Source: Deroplatys truncata (lineage: Eukaryota; Arthropoda; Insecta; Mantodea; Mantidae). Taken from it: a stretch of 64,000 nt of DNA. Below, piece after piece: positions 1-10,330 of this stretch. The position numbers and the translations under genes were made by a program. Every line of letters starts with the position of its first letter. Position 1 is the first letter of the stretch. The notes below the pieces were generated by a model. That model was given only the letters and a program-made list of their open reading frames with translations, searched no databases and had not been told where the DNA came from. The stretch is taken from contig CM060983.1 in the NCBI GenBank assembly GCA_030765065.1, forward strand, positions 51,768,067 through 51,832,066, written 5' to 3'.

Positions 1-1555
1 TCGTACATTCACTTGGCGAGCTGACCGAGTTAACACATAAGAATCATAAATAAATACACGCTGTGCAGTAGAAAACATATACTAAGCCATAACATACTTT
101 GTGACTAAGTACAGGACAAAATAATAAATAACTCGTAATAACTGAACTACATCACATCACCGTCAACTCAATACTGCACTTCATACTGCACAGCAAAACC
201 GCAACAGCGTGACTTTGTTTATAGCAGCAGTGCGTTATCATGTTTTTATCATATTTCCACACGCCCAGTGGAAAATCACCGCGTAGCCGGTAATATTATT
301 CATAAACTACCCCTCTAGTGTAACTTAAAGCAATAAAGTGTATAAGCCAAATCCACACACCTGGAATTAAAACAAAATATCCGTCAGGAAATTTTTCAAC
401 GTGAACTACGGCGAGTGATGGGTAGTTTCCTAAAGAGGTGCCAAAAATGTATGGACAATGACGCAGGCCAGTTTCAGCATCTCCTTTCGTAAAGTTGGTA
501 AGTAAAGCCTTTAAAAGCAGTTTTAAAAATGTTGTATGGTTTCATCCGCGTCTTTCTATGATAACGGCAACGAGCGCCGAGGACGCGGACAGGAAAAACA
601 CCGCGCAGCCGGTTCGGAGTCTTTTGGCTCACTCTGTTTAAGTAGCACGAGTTCTTGGAATTTCACTCATTGGCCTGCTTCTAGGAGCATGCTGACTTAA
701 AGTATGAAATTATATAACATATTTTGCATTATCAGCATGTTAAGAAACAGCTGTTTGATAGATGGTGCTACTTTTATCACCCCGTGACAGAGAAGTGTGT
801 ATAGTGGAACATTGCGGTTTGCACACGTCCCAGTATCCTTAAGGGATGTCAATTAAGAACTGAAATATTAAAAAGGACTACAAATAATACTAAACACTTG
901 CAATGGCCATTCAAACAGTCCCCGGAGTTAAAAGTAGGTAACTATAAAAGGATAATTAATGAGGTGGATTAAAACTGCATTGCTTTCACAAAGGTAAAAT
1001 TGAATAATAAAACGAACCAAATAATTTACTGCTCGATATGCGCATTTCCAAAACAAAAGAGCCTATTATCCTAAAGGTAAAAATTCAATTTCCAGCACGA
1101 GCAAAAACCTCGTGCATAGTTATAATCCAGCCCTAGGAGTGTCTCATTAATGATGCAACGCTATAAAACCACTTACGTTACAGGATTGCATTATAAATGT
1201 TTCTGTATTTACAAAGGTAATTTGGCTGGGAAAATTGATTGCAAAACAAAATCCGTATAATTATTTGCGTGAAATTGCAAAGCATTTAAACGGAATAGAA
1301 GGGGCTATTTTTGGGTGGAAGGGGTTGTTTCATTGCGTTATGCACTATAATGCGATTATAAATTTTGCTTTCTTAAAAATCTGAAATGGATTGTGATAAT
1401 TATTGCTACGTCCAGAGGGATGCGTTTGAAAATCTGGGCAAACAAAACATTTTGACACGAGTGTGCTCAACACGAAAAGGTCAAGCCTTAGCTTATCTAA
1501 TGTGCCACTTTCTCTGCCCACTAACCTATGTTTTTCATAGCTTCTACAAACAAAA
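1..1555. other. No recognised gene or repeat
   Basis: AT-rich sequence with short GC-richer patches (around 270-290 and 550-625). No ORF shows a domain I recognise and no copy of the window's repeat families is visible. A GGTAAGT at about 494-500 looks like a splice donor, but the short frame before it ends in a stop, so I do not call an exon. Confidence 0.5.
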
Positions 1556-1559
1556 CTTT

Positions 1560-1800
1560 GTCGCCATCATCATCATTACTGCACAAGCCATGTGGCTTGT
1601 TCCGTCTTCAAGAAAACTGATCTGTCCACTTTATTCGCGGTCTTCCAAAACTCCTCCTACGCATTGGTTTATACTTTTGTATTATTTGTGGTGTTCCATC
1701 TTCATCCATTTTGTTTACAAGACCCTGCCATTTTCGTCTGTATCCAATTATTTTTTCATTTATACTCTGGATCTGCAACTTTTCTCTAATGTCTTCGTTC
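1560..1800 (-). pseudogene. Non-LTR retrotransposon reverse transcriptase, C-terminal fragment
   Basis: Reading the minus strand from 1800 gives NEDIREKLQIQSINEKI, then a segment with YRRKWQGLVNKMDEDGTPQ and RRRSFGRPRIKWTDQF. That order (IREKL, INEKI, W-x-x-H/L-x-R/K-M, GRPR-x-x-W) is the C-terminal tail found in many arthropod endonuclease/reverse-transcriptase proteins. The frame meets TGA at 1610-1608; shifting one base restores FLEDGTSHMAC, so a frameshift is likely. Only about 80 codons remain, with no RT catalytic core, so this is a truncated dead copy. It abuts a repeat H copy at 1802. The plus-strand ORF across this place (1386-1871) is a shadow. Confidence 0.6.
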
Positions 1801-1801
1801 C

Positions 1802-2110
1802 TTTTTTACTCTCTCTGCTGCATATACTCGTAGTAAGTAGAGGAAGTATTGCATTCCACCCTAAAATATGATGTCGATATTTCACCGCAAATACATGTTT
1901 TGAGACGCTCTGAATCCGAATAAAGAATTTTTGGAAACATATCCGCGTGTGTGTGTGTGTGTGTGTCTGTCTGTGAACAGCATAATCAAACACGAAAAGT
2001 AGGATAAATATCAAACATTGCATTTGAGCTTAGTATCTTCCAAAGATGCGACACGAAGATTTTCAAGAAAAAAACCCCCACCCCAATTACACTTAACATG
2101 GAACATTTTT
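1802..2110 (-). repeat. Repeat H, right-end part of an older copy (host of 2111-2996)
   Basis: Minus-strand right end of the H superfamily: terminal TTTACTCTCTCTGC, the ATTCCACCC block, the GT-tract (1943-1966, complement of the CA-tract), and the block down to the GGAACATTTTT stretch. It resumes at 2997 on the other side of an inserted H-A copy. Confidence 0.85.
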
Positions 2111-2996
2111 AAAAAATCTGATGTGTTACACTCACATGACTTTCTCTACTCTTGTACAATCTATTTTTACAAATGCCTATTCTCCATATGCTTCATGTTA
2201 ATCGAGATATCGAGATGTCAATCTTATTGGTAATTTTCTTGTAGATGCAAGGGGAATATGCTAGCTTTTAAGCGATAGTCAAATATTTTAACGCTGGTTG
2301 CTATGTGGCGCATTCCATTCTCTTTGCATGTCCAGGACATAAAAAAATGAATAACAAATTTGAGAAAAAGTATAAGTATTGGAAAATTTTAGGAAATAAC
2401 AAGCAATATCTCGAAAACGGTTCACTCAACAAAAGAAATGTATATGACATAAGTTGTGTATTTTAACGCGATCTACATTTTTCGTGTAGTAAAATTTTGT
2501 CTGTCTCTTATGGTTTACCAGTTATGCAAAAGTCGTTCACAATGAAGAATACTTTTGCAGACATTCCCAGAAAATTCGAGATATACATTTCATTTCTCAT
2601 GACATTATCTTAAACATATGTTATTTTAATCAAAATCGTTAGAGCCATTTTTGAGAAAATTAAAATTTTCGAAAAATGTTCCATGTAAAGGGTAGTCTGG
2701 GGTGGGGGGATTTTCTTGAAAACCTTCGTGTCGCATCTCTGGAAGATACTGAACCTAAATACCAAGTTTGGTGTTTATCCGACTGTTCGTTTTTGGGTTA
2801 TGCTGTTCACAGACACACACACACAGACACACAGACACACACACACACAGACACACACACGGACATGTTTCCAAAAATGCTTTTTTTGGATTCAGGAGGT
2901 CTCAAAACATGTATTTCCGGTGAAATCTCGGTATCGAATTTTTGGGTAGAATGCACTACTTCCCCTACTTACTATACGTAGTAGAGAAAGTAAAAA
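2111..2996 (+). mobile_element. Repeat H-A, full copy (886 bp), nested in an older H copy
   Basis: Starts with an A-run plus TCTGATGTGTTACACTCACA and ends at GTAGAGAAAGTAAAAA. The subterminal motif ACTTTCTCTACT near the left is inverted at the right. A CA-rich tract lies at 2814-2861. The right end has CTACT...AGTAG hairpin arms. Flanking bases are T (2110) and T (2997), and both sides continue the same minus-strand H copy, so this is a clean insertion without evident target duplication. It contains an ORF-like stretch (2676-2981, starting MFHVKGSLGWGDFLE) that recurs in other copies; I regard it as repeat consensus, not a proven protein. Confidence 0.85.
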
Positions 2997-3549
2997 TTCT
3001 GAATTTCTAAAAAATGGCTTTAACGATTTTGATTAAAATACGTGACAAATAAAATGTATATCTTGAATTTTCTGGGAATAGTCTGTAAAGTCCTCTAGAT
3101 TCTGAAGAAATTTTGTACAATCTTCTATAACTTGTAAATGTTAAGAAATAGTCGAAAACGAATTGCACAAAAGATGTAGATCTCTTTGAAACACACAACT
3201 TATTAAAGTAAGTCCTTTTTGTGGCATAAGCCGTTTCTGAGATACCCGTTTTTAAAGGTTCGAATTGTTCAATACTTACTCTTCTGAAGTCCCATCGATT
3301 TTCAGTTGTTTCTCGCGATTGCATGGAAACAGTATGGAATTTTAAGGCCAGCATATAGCGTCCAGTTCTTAAACATTTGACTGTCGCTGTTCTCTTTGTA
3401 TCTATAACGAAATGTGTATGTAGCTATTTTTGCAAAGTTTTATTTGGATTAAATGTAGTAGGATAGAAAAATAAACTTTAGTAAGAATAGTTTGCATATT
3501 CACTATTAAAGATAGAGGGTAGAGAAAGTCATGTGAATGTATCACAGAC
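2997..3549 (-). repeat. Repeat H, left part of the interrupted older copy
   Basis: Minus-strand continuation of 1802-2110. It includes the block with GTTTCTCGCGATTGCATGGA and ends at the left terminus AGAGAAAGTCATGTGAATGT (3521-3540). The join to 1802-2110 across 2111-2996 restores the order seen in uninterrupted copies such as 16020-16845. Confidence 0.8.
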
Positions 3550-3728
3550 GTTCTTTTCATTGCACCATATATTATTTGGAATGCACTTATTTATTTTGCA
3601 TATCTCTGCTGTTAATATATGACACAATATATTCAAAGCAATATATTTTATTAAATAATTTTATCGTTTATACAGTTTTTTACTCTTATGTGGTTTATTC
3701 CTCTAAAAGCCATTCTTTTGGTTGTCTC

Positions 3729-4424
3729 ATATGAAATTTGTCTATCTATTTCATATTAATCGAGACAAACGTTTACAGAAATACTTTCATTACACAGTAG
3801 TTAAAGATACATGGGGTTAGAAGAAACTGAATCGTCAGATGTTTAAAAGTGAGTCGTTATATACTGGCCTTGAAATTCCACAATCTTTCCATACAATCGC
3901 GAGAAACAACAGAACAATGACAGCACTGCAAAGTATTGAATTCAAACCAATAATAACGGATATCTACGAAATGACTGATGCCACAGAAAAGTTATTTGAA
4001 ATAAGTTGTGTGTTTTAAAGAGATGCAATCTTGTCGTTTAGTATGTTTCTGTCTATCGCTTATGGCTTACCGGTTATATAAAATTATGCAAAATTCTTTA
4101 CGAATGAAGAGGATTTCGCATGCTATTTCCAGAAAATTCGAGATATACATTTTATTTATCATGTACATATCTTAAATCACAATCGTTAGAGCCAGTTTTG
4201 TGAAAATAAAAACTTTCAAAAAACTCTTCCATGTGAAGGGTAGTTTGGTGTGAGAGGGGTTTCTTTAAGATCTTTATGACTCATCTTTGGAAGATACTGA
4301 ACTTAAATACTCAGTTTGGTATTTGTTCTATTTTCATTTTCATGTAATGTGTTCACACACATACGCTCGTACATGCAAACACACCTGCTAATTTTTACTC
4401 AGGAAGCCTCAAAAGATATTAAAA
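3729..4424 (+). repeat. Repeat H, diverged copy
   Basis: Plus-strand body recognisable from TTAATCGAGACAAACG through AACGGATATCTACGAAATG, ATTCGAGATATACATTTTAT and GGAAGATACTGAACTTAAAT to the CA-tract region at 4355-4388. More diverged than the H-A copies and without a clean right end. The first 180 bases downstream of the previous copy (3550-3728) are not assigned. Confidence 0.65.
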
Positions 4425-4506
4425 ATTTCAAATACTTTTCTGTGGCATATATACGCTCTTATTGGTTTGAACTTTTTAATACTTTTGTGATTTTCTCTAA
4501 GTGCTG
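4425..4506 (-). repeat. Repeat H fragment, left flank of an LTR-like insertion
   Basis: Minus-strand H sequence (CTTTTCTGTGGCATAT..., complement of the GCCACAAAA block). It is cut by the element at 4511-5456 and resumes at 5461 in the matching place. Confidence 0.55.
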
Positions 4507-4510
4507 TTAT

Positions 4511-5456
4511 TAAGAAAGATTTGTTGCTGCTACGTATTGAAAGTCAGTTTGAAGAAGATGTATTATATTTCAACTGTTGGGGAGCCGAACTTGTAGTAGT
4601 TGCAACCGCACGTATAGTAAACAGTTTCCGGTAGCCTTCGCCCCAAATGTATTTTCAGGTGGCCTTTGTCCCAAGTTTAAAAAAATATTAACTTTGTAAT
4701 TAAACTGTTTCTTTAAATATTCAATATTTATGTTTTGCCTCGGCTGCGTCAGTATTATTGTTAGATACACGTTTCTCTTAGCAGGGCGTGATGCTACAAG
4801 AATGTAGGCTTACACAGATTATAATTTTACTTCACTCCTTTTATTAATGCTTGATACTATTTAAATAACACTTCACTGATATAAAGAGAGAGCTGTGAGA
4901 TGTTTTTATTAAATACTCGCACTTTTAACACGTAAACTATTTTGTCTCACTCAAAATACGTATAAAATCTCTCGAGGACGCATCACGCATCCGGTTACAA
5001 TCACTGTCTGCAGGCAACTGAACTCTAAATTTGTAAAATTTTCTCCTTTTCAGTTTCTGATTGGCTAATCCTACTCCAATAGAATACCTTCATTTAACTA
5101 AAGCTTTGTCTGGTTGTTGATTGACTATTTTTATAAACTGTCACTAAAATTTACATTATTGTTGCTCCAATAATGACTAGTAGCTTATTAAACATTCTTA
5201 CTCATTATTGCCTCAAGGTTACCTCATTGTTAGCAACGTTTAACTTATTATTCTCACAGCTCCTACATTATTAAATTACGTAATATATTCACATAACATT
5301 ATTGAACATGTATAGAATAATATAAGCATATGCAATGACTGTTACATACATTTTACAAATTATTACATACACATATTGCTTTAAGGTAGGCTGTTACTGA
5401 ATTTATATATTACATAATTAGACTGAAATTATTTAAGTGTTAAAAATACTGCCTCA
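4511..5456 (-). mobile_element. LTR-like element D, copy 1 (946 bp) with TTAT target duplication
   Basis: In minus orientation it begins TGAGGCAGTATTTTTAACAC. TTAT precedes it at 4507-4510 and follows it at 5457-5460. The flanks are two parts of one minus-strand H copy, so the insertion is real. It carries a CCAATCAG promoter-type motif (complement at 5057-5064) and AATAAAAG on the minus strand near the ACTTCACTCC region. Same length as copy 33154-34099 (946 bp). No coding sequence. Most simply a solo LTR; a small non-autonomous LTR element is possible. Confidence 0.7.
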
Positions 5457-5460
5457 TTAT

Positions 5461-5530
5461 TCGGTTATTTCTCGCGATGTTATGGAAAGTGTGGAATTTC
5501 AAGACCCGCATATAAAGAAACATGACTATG
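5461..5530 (-). repeat. Repeat H fragment, right flank of the LTR-like insertion
   Basis: CGGTTATTTCTCGCGATGTT is the complement of the H block ACATCGCGAGAAATAAC, the direct continuation of 4425-4506 in uninterrupted copies. Confidence 0.6.
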
Positions 5531-5559
5531 GATTCTTCTGCTTATTTAACTGAATACCT

Positions 5560-5845
5560 TTCTCTTCGTAGGACTTACACCTCAAGAACTTAAAAGCCAA
5601 TGGCTTGGGTCAGTAGCTTGTCGAGTAGCAAGTAAACTCTGGATCATAGCATATCCAGGATGTGTGAACAGTCCAATGCCTGGTATGGCGGTGAAGAAGA
5701 AGGAAATGATACGTGGTGATGAAATGGATGCTCGGAAAATTAGCTGATCAAATTAGCCAGTCCTAGCGGCCAAATTAGCTAAGTTTTGAACCCGGGACCT
5801 CCCGAATGCGGGCCACAGACGTTACCGCCTGAGCCATCGCGCTCC
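5560..5845 (-). repeat. tRNA-derived SINE
   Basis: Minus-strand head at 5845-5780: GCGATGGCTCAGGCGGTAAC (A box TGGCTCAGGCGG), then GGTCCCGGGTTCAAA (B box). The body downstream (to about 5560) is unrelated to the other SINE bodies here. The tRNA-like head closely matches that of 53870-54053. It is not a tRNA gene: there is no foldable acceptor stem and it continues into a SINE body. Confidence 0.6.
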
Positions 5846-6264
5846 GTGACAATCGATTCTCGTTTCTATATTCCGTTTCTACCTACAACGAATGTGTGAC
5901 AAAACAATTTCTGTATATATTTATTTCTGCATGAAGTAGGAAGAAAATTAAGCTTTCGTTTATTTTTCTGTTATTTGTAAATACATTCTAGAACAATGGC
6001 AATATAGTTCATTTTAGATGAAAATGTGCCCACCACTACATATATGACTTCTTAAGTGAAGGCATTAAAAATCTTTTCTTTGACATAATGAATATCCAGG
6101 GTTAAAAAGGTGCAAATATCATTTTCCCCATATGCCATTAACAAAATCAACAATTCCTTTGATTATAATTAATATGGTAATAAATATCAATATATGTTAA
6201 ATCGTTAGTGTACAGAATATCAACATTGAATTACAGTTTAGTTTGTAGCATCTACAGGATACTT
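5846..6264. other. No recognised feature
   Basis: AT-rich unique-looking sequence between a SINE and an H-A copy. No convincing ORF, repeat or RNA. Confidence 0.4.
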
Positions 6265-7394
6265 AAAAAAATCTGATGTGTTACACTCACATGACTTTCT
6301 CTACTCTTGTACAAACTATTTTTACAAACGCTTATTCTCCATATGCTTCATGTTAATCGAGATGTTAATCTTATTGCTAATTTTCTTGTAGATGCAAGGG
6401 GAATTGGTAGGCCTTAAGCGATAGTCAAATATTTTAAGAGCTGGTTGCTATGTGGAGTATTCCATTGTCTTTGCATTACCAGAACAAAAAATCTGATGTG
6501 TTACACTCACATGACTTTCTCTACTCTTGTACAAACTATTTTTACAAACGCTTATTCTCCATCTACTTCATGTTAATCGAGATAAACATTTGCAGACTCT
6601 TATCTTATTGCTAATTTTCTTGTAGATGTAAGGGGAATATATATTTACAACGGCAATATAGAAATACAGTAGCCTTTAAGCACATACATATCTCTTAATA
6701 GCAGGTTGCTAGGTGCAGCACCATTCCCTTTGCCACAGATTAATACTCTTTGCATATCAAAGACAAAAAAATGAATAACGAATTCCCATTTGAGAAAATA
6801 AGTATTGAAAAATTTAAGAGAATAACAAGCAATATCTCGAAAATGGCTCACTCAACAAAAAACTGTATCTATATGACATAAATTGTGTATTTTAACGCGA
6901 TCTACATTTTTGTGTAGTAAAATTTTGTCTATCTCTTATGGTTTACCAGTTATGCAAAAGTCGTTCACAATGAAGAATACTTTTGGAGACATTCCCAGAA
7001 AATTCAAGATATACATTTTATTTGTCATGAAAATATCTTAAACGTATGATATTTTAATCAAAATCGTTAGAGCCATTTTTGAGAAAATTAAAATTTTCGA
7101 AAAATGTTCCATGTGAAGGGTAATATGGGGTGGGGAGATTTTCTTGAAAACGTTCGTGTCGCATCTCTGGAAGATACTGAACCTAAATACCAAGTTTGGT
7201 GTTTATCCGACTGTTCGTTTCTGAGTTATGCTGTTCACAGACACACAGACACACATACGGGCATGTTTCCAAAATGCTTTTTTTGGATGCAAGGGGTCTG
7301 AAAACATGTATTTCCGGTGATATCTCGGTATCGAATTTTTGGGTGGAATACAATACTTCCCCTACTTACTATACGTAGTAGAGAAAGTAAAAAA
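6265..7394 (+). mobile_element. Repeat H-A, full copy with duplicated left module (1130 bp)
   Basis: Two consecutive left-end modules: 6265-6485 and 6486-about 6765, each starting A-run plus TCTGATGTGTTACACTCACA and ending at the CAGAACAAAA / AAGACAAAAA junction. The second is a longer subtype with an extra block (ACAACGGCAATATAGAAATA). A single body and right end follow, ending GTAGAGAAAGTAAAAAA at 7394. CA-tract at 7239-7256. Flanks are T on the left and G on the right. Confidence 0.8.
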
Positions 7395-7418
7395 GACAGA
7401 CTTTAGTATTTATTTCTA

Positions 7419-7828
7419 ATGAACGACAATTATGGCCACACATGCGATACTTCACTGAATAGAGGAAAGTTCAACATTTTATTTTGTGTGTTCAAAATGA
7501 GCAGCATTTGTTATGCAAAGAGGACCAATGCTTTTCCGTTTGCATAAGCAACCATCTTCTACGTTTTTATTGTATCAATTGAACATTTTTTATGACGGCG
7601 GCTCGTTGTAGAACCTACAACGAAATGCACGCTGCAATGAAACAATAAGATTCACTCTTTGCATAACTCAGCACAAAAAAACTACTTTTCCTGTGGCGTC
7701 GCCATTTTCTCGTAAACAAACACAGCGCCGCTGTAGCCACTGAATGGAACTAATAGGTGGGACTTAAAACTTTGAACTTTCCTCTATTGAATGTTATGTC
7801 GTATGTGTCGCTATCTATTGCCGTTCAT
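7419..7828. mobile_element. 410-bp MITE with about 58-bp terminal inverted repeats
   Basis: The left end ATGAACGACAATTATGGCCA... up to AATAGAGGAAAGTTCAA (7475) is matched in inverted orientation by TTGAACTTTCCTCTATT... (7774) to GCCGTTCAT (7828). TA flanks both ends (7417-7418 and 7829-7830). No coding potential. Length, TIRs and TA duplication fit a non-autonomous Tc1/mariner-type element. Not seen elsewhere in the window. Confidence 0.75.
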
Positions 7829-7830
7829 TA

Positions 7831-8645
7831 AGAATGAATATTCAAAATCTGTTCCTTCTTTTTGAACAACTCTGTAGATAAAAATAAATGTTAGTGAGAG
7901 TCGTATGAATGCAACACATAAGATATTCTTTTTTCATGCAGGTCCTACTTTCTTGATGAGGTATTTTCCTTCAGAAAGACTTTAAGGATATTTTCGTTTA
8001 TTCTATAGAAGATAATGACATTGTAAAGAACGTGTAACTGTGTCAGATGTCTAACAAGTTCAGATTGAAGAGTTATGTTGGGCCATCAGCCTACACAACA
8101 TAGGTACGTCACGTATTGTGTAATACCCATCATCATTCTAAACATGGACAGCGGTCTTTGCATTCTTGAAGCATCTCCTGGGGCAGCAACAGGTCACAAT
8201 GTGGCTTCTTGCATTGTGACACGCTGCTGACGTTGTCCCTTGTACCATGACTGACAGCTAATTAATATATCGGCATTGTTGGGACTGGCATAGGCTACAC
8301 ACTGATAGAGCTTCAGGGAACAAATACCTATGGGATATGGCAACTGCCATTTGTCCATCGTCAAAAAAACAACAGCCTGCCACATTTTGGAACGTCAAGC
8401 AATGTATTCCGCTGTTCAGCGAGGACTAGCTGCTGAGTATGAAGGGGCTTATTAGCCATAGGTTCGTTGAATCCTTATGAATAAACCTCATTCTATGATT
8501 CTCTAAGCAAAATGTAAGTTTAACTTATGTGTAACGTTCACATGACTTTCTCTATCCATTATCGTTTATTTTCCGGATTAACTTACTAGGAAAGGATCAG
8601 TTACACCTTTTATACGGCCAGAACCTGTACTAGATATAACCAAAT
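7831..8645. other. No recognised feature
   Basis: Mixed-composition stretch. The longest ORF (8194-8385, minus) has no recognisable domain and poor context. GACTTTCTCTATCCATTATC at 8543-8562 recalls an H left end, but too little follows to call it. Confidence 0.4.
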
Positions 8646-8654
8646 CAACAGTAA

Positions 8655-8830
8655 ACATGACACTACAAAAATGGCCTAAAGACCAGCATGCCAAACACTG
8701 GAAGAAAACTCCGACAAAGAAATATGGTAAAAGTATGTTGAAGGAACCATGTTAGAATAGAGCAATTGAATTCCTGAAACTAAGTAGGAATCAGGCACGG
8801 TTCATGGCTGGATTAAGGCAACCCTATGGC
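8655..8830 (+). pseudogene. Non-LTR retrotransposon RNase H region, fragment 1
   Basis: Frame starting MTLQKWPKDQHAKHWKKT, then an in-frame TAG, then AIEFLKLSRNQARFMAGL. The pattern W-x-x-x-Q/H...W..., K-x-L...L-x-L-x-R-N-Q-x-R-x-x-x-G-L is typical of the segment near the end of the RNase H domain in Jockey-like retrotransposons. Expected downstream sequence (GHG-x-F-R-K-H) is missing here but appears at 10331, about 1.5 kb away, beyond two SINEs. Dead fragment. Confidence 0.5.
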
Positions 8831-9044
8831 GAAATTTCCAAAATCCGTAATTCTGAACCAGTTGTTTTGAAATTTTAACCCCACGCTTGAAAGTTTATCT
8901 TATAACTGAGTACAGTTTCATGCAACTAGTGCCAATACTTTAGCAGTTATTAATTATTGTTTTATATAGGACGTATGGCCAGGAGTGGAGGGGGGCTTAG
9001 CACCTCGACATAAGCAGATCTTTTATTCCTAGGTTTGAATTTAT

Positions 9045-9325
9045 TTTTAATTTATGGACGTTCTTTAACTACTATGGTTCTTAACGTCTCATTCTATATC
9101 GGGCATGAAAGACCGGAGATTTTGCTCAGAGGCCTTTTATCAGGCTTGAGGTTCTTTTACGTGCCGTAAATCTACGACATGGGACCACCGGCTTTACTTC
9201 CCTTCCACGGAAGCCATGCTAAGGATTTTTACACCCGAAAAAATCCATTGCACTCCCCCGGTTTTAACCCGCGACCTCGGGAACTAAAGGCTGGCATGGT
9301 AACCACTAAATCACGGAAGACGACT
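9045..9325 (-). repeat. tRNA-derived SINE family F, near full length
   Basis: Minus-strand head at 9325: GATTTAGTGGTTACCATGCC (A box), GAGGTCGCGGGTTAAAACC (B box, one base off). The body has TTTTTCGGGTGTAAAAATCC and TTAGCATGGCTTCCG, and the tail is A-rich after GTTAAAGAACGTCCATAAAT. Other members: 24785-24958, 63213-63368, 63695-63960. Confidence 0.75.
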
Positions 9326-9329
9326 TTTA

Positions 9330-9820
9330 TGTCTAGGCCCCTAACCGGTTGCACCCGGGTGGAAGGGTGAGGTGAGAGAGGCACGATAGAGCACAAGGCA
9401 GGGTCCCTACATATTCCAGGTTGAAAGTCCCCGGTGGCAACTGGTACAAACGGCTCCCCACTCCCCCTGCAGGCTTGCACAACCACTGGGGGTGTGGGAC
9501 TTGGAGACCACCCCCGTTCCGGGGTAAGAAATTTACAGAGAGCATCCTTTTCCCGGCCATACCACGCCGAGACTCAAGCAACGAGGTACTTGCAACCCTG
9601 AAGCAACCAAACAGGTGAAAGGTGGACTGAAATGGGAAAGGGGGTCAAATGGAGGGGCAGGAAATTCGGGGGATGCAATTAACCTCCTCAGCATTCGCTT
9701 AGAGACACGGGGAAAACCCCGAAAAAAACCCATAGGTCAGGAAGATCGACCGCGGGAATCGAACCCAAGACCTTTCGAATGGAGTCACACGCGCTACCAC
9801 CTGTGCCACCTCGCTCGGTT
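9330..9820 (-). repeat. GC-rich tRNA-derived SINE, about 490 bp
   Basis: Minus-strand head at 9820: CGAGCGAGGTGGCACAGGTG (A box), CTTGGGTTCGATTCCCGCGG (B box), then a GC-rich body. The body GGAAATTCGGGGGATG... near the head recurs at 42150-42245. ORFs over it (such as 9229-9486 and 9615-9845) are shadows of SINE sequence. It directly adjoins SINE F at 9325. Confidence 0.65.
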
Positions 9821-9849
9821 TGTTTATATAAATGTTGCTGGTTAAATAA

Positions 9850-10330
9850 AATGCCCTAGCTAAAGATATCGCTGGGTTCTCAAATAGGTATTCCTTTTCC
9901 ATATTTGTTTAACTATAGACGACATTCTTTTGTCTTCTGTTCTATAGAAAAATCCCCACAAAATTTCACTAATTTCACAATTTATACAATATTACCTATG
10001 TGGGAACTATTTACATATTTAAAAACAGTATTTGAAGCTCTTTGTCTATCTTTTGTATACCTAGCTGGCAAATGTCAAAGGATTAGTGAAAAATTGCATC
10101 GTGAGAGACATTTTATGTACGAAAAATCTGGAAGATATTGTTTCTTACAAAATCAAGTTTAAAGGCAGACATGCCACTATTTTGTGATTCTGGGCTTGAT
10201 ATGGGGACAAAAGATATTCCATTAAGGGCGTAGATGGAAAATACTACGACACAATATATTGCTATAGGCTATATGCTATTAGAAGGTACAAAAAAAACTA
10301 AAAAGTGTGAAATTTTGAATGTTTAACCGA
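9850..10330. other. No recognised feature
   Basis: AT-rich sequence. An ORF at 9905-10162 (85 codons) has no domain I recognise and nothing supports it as a gene. Confidence 0.4.

Noticed and set aside
1386..1871. 161-codon plus-strand ORF with hydrophobic stretches
   Set aside because: It runs antisense to the RT fragment at 1560-1800 and ends inside a repeat H copy (SRGSIAFHPKI is the complement of the H right end).
9179..9845. Overlapping ORFs on both strands in a GC-rich stretch
   Set aside because: All lie within two SINEs; open frames come from GC-rich composition.
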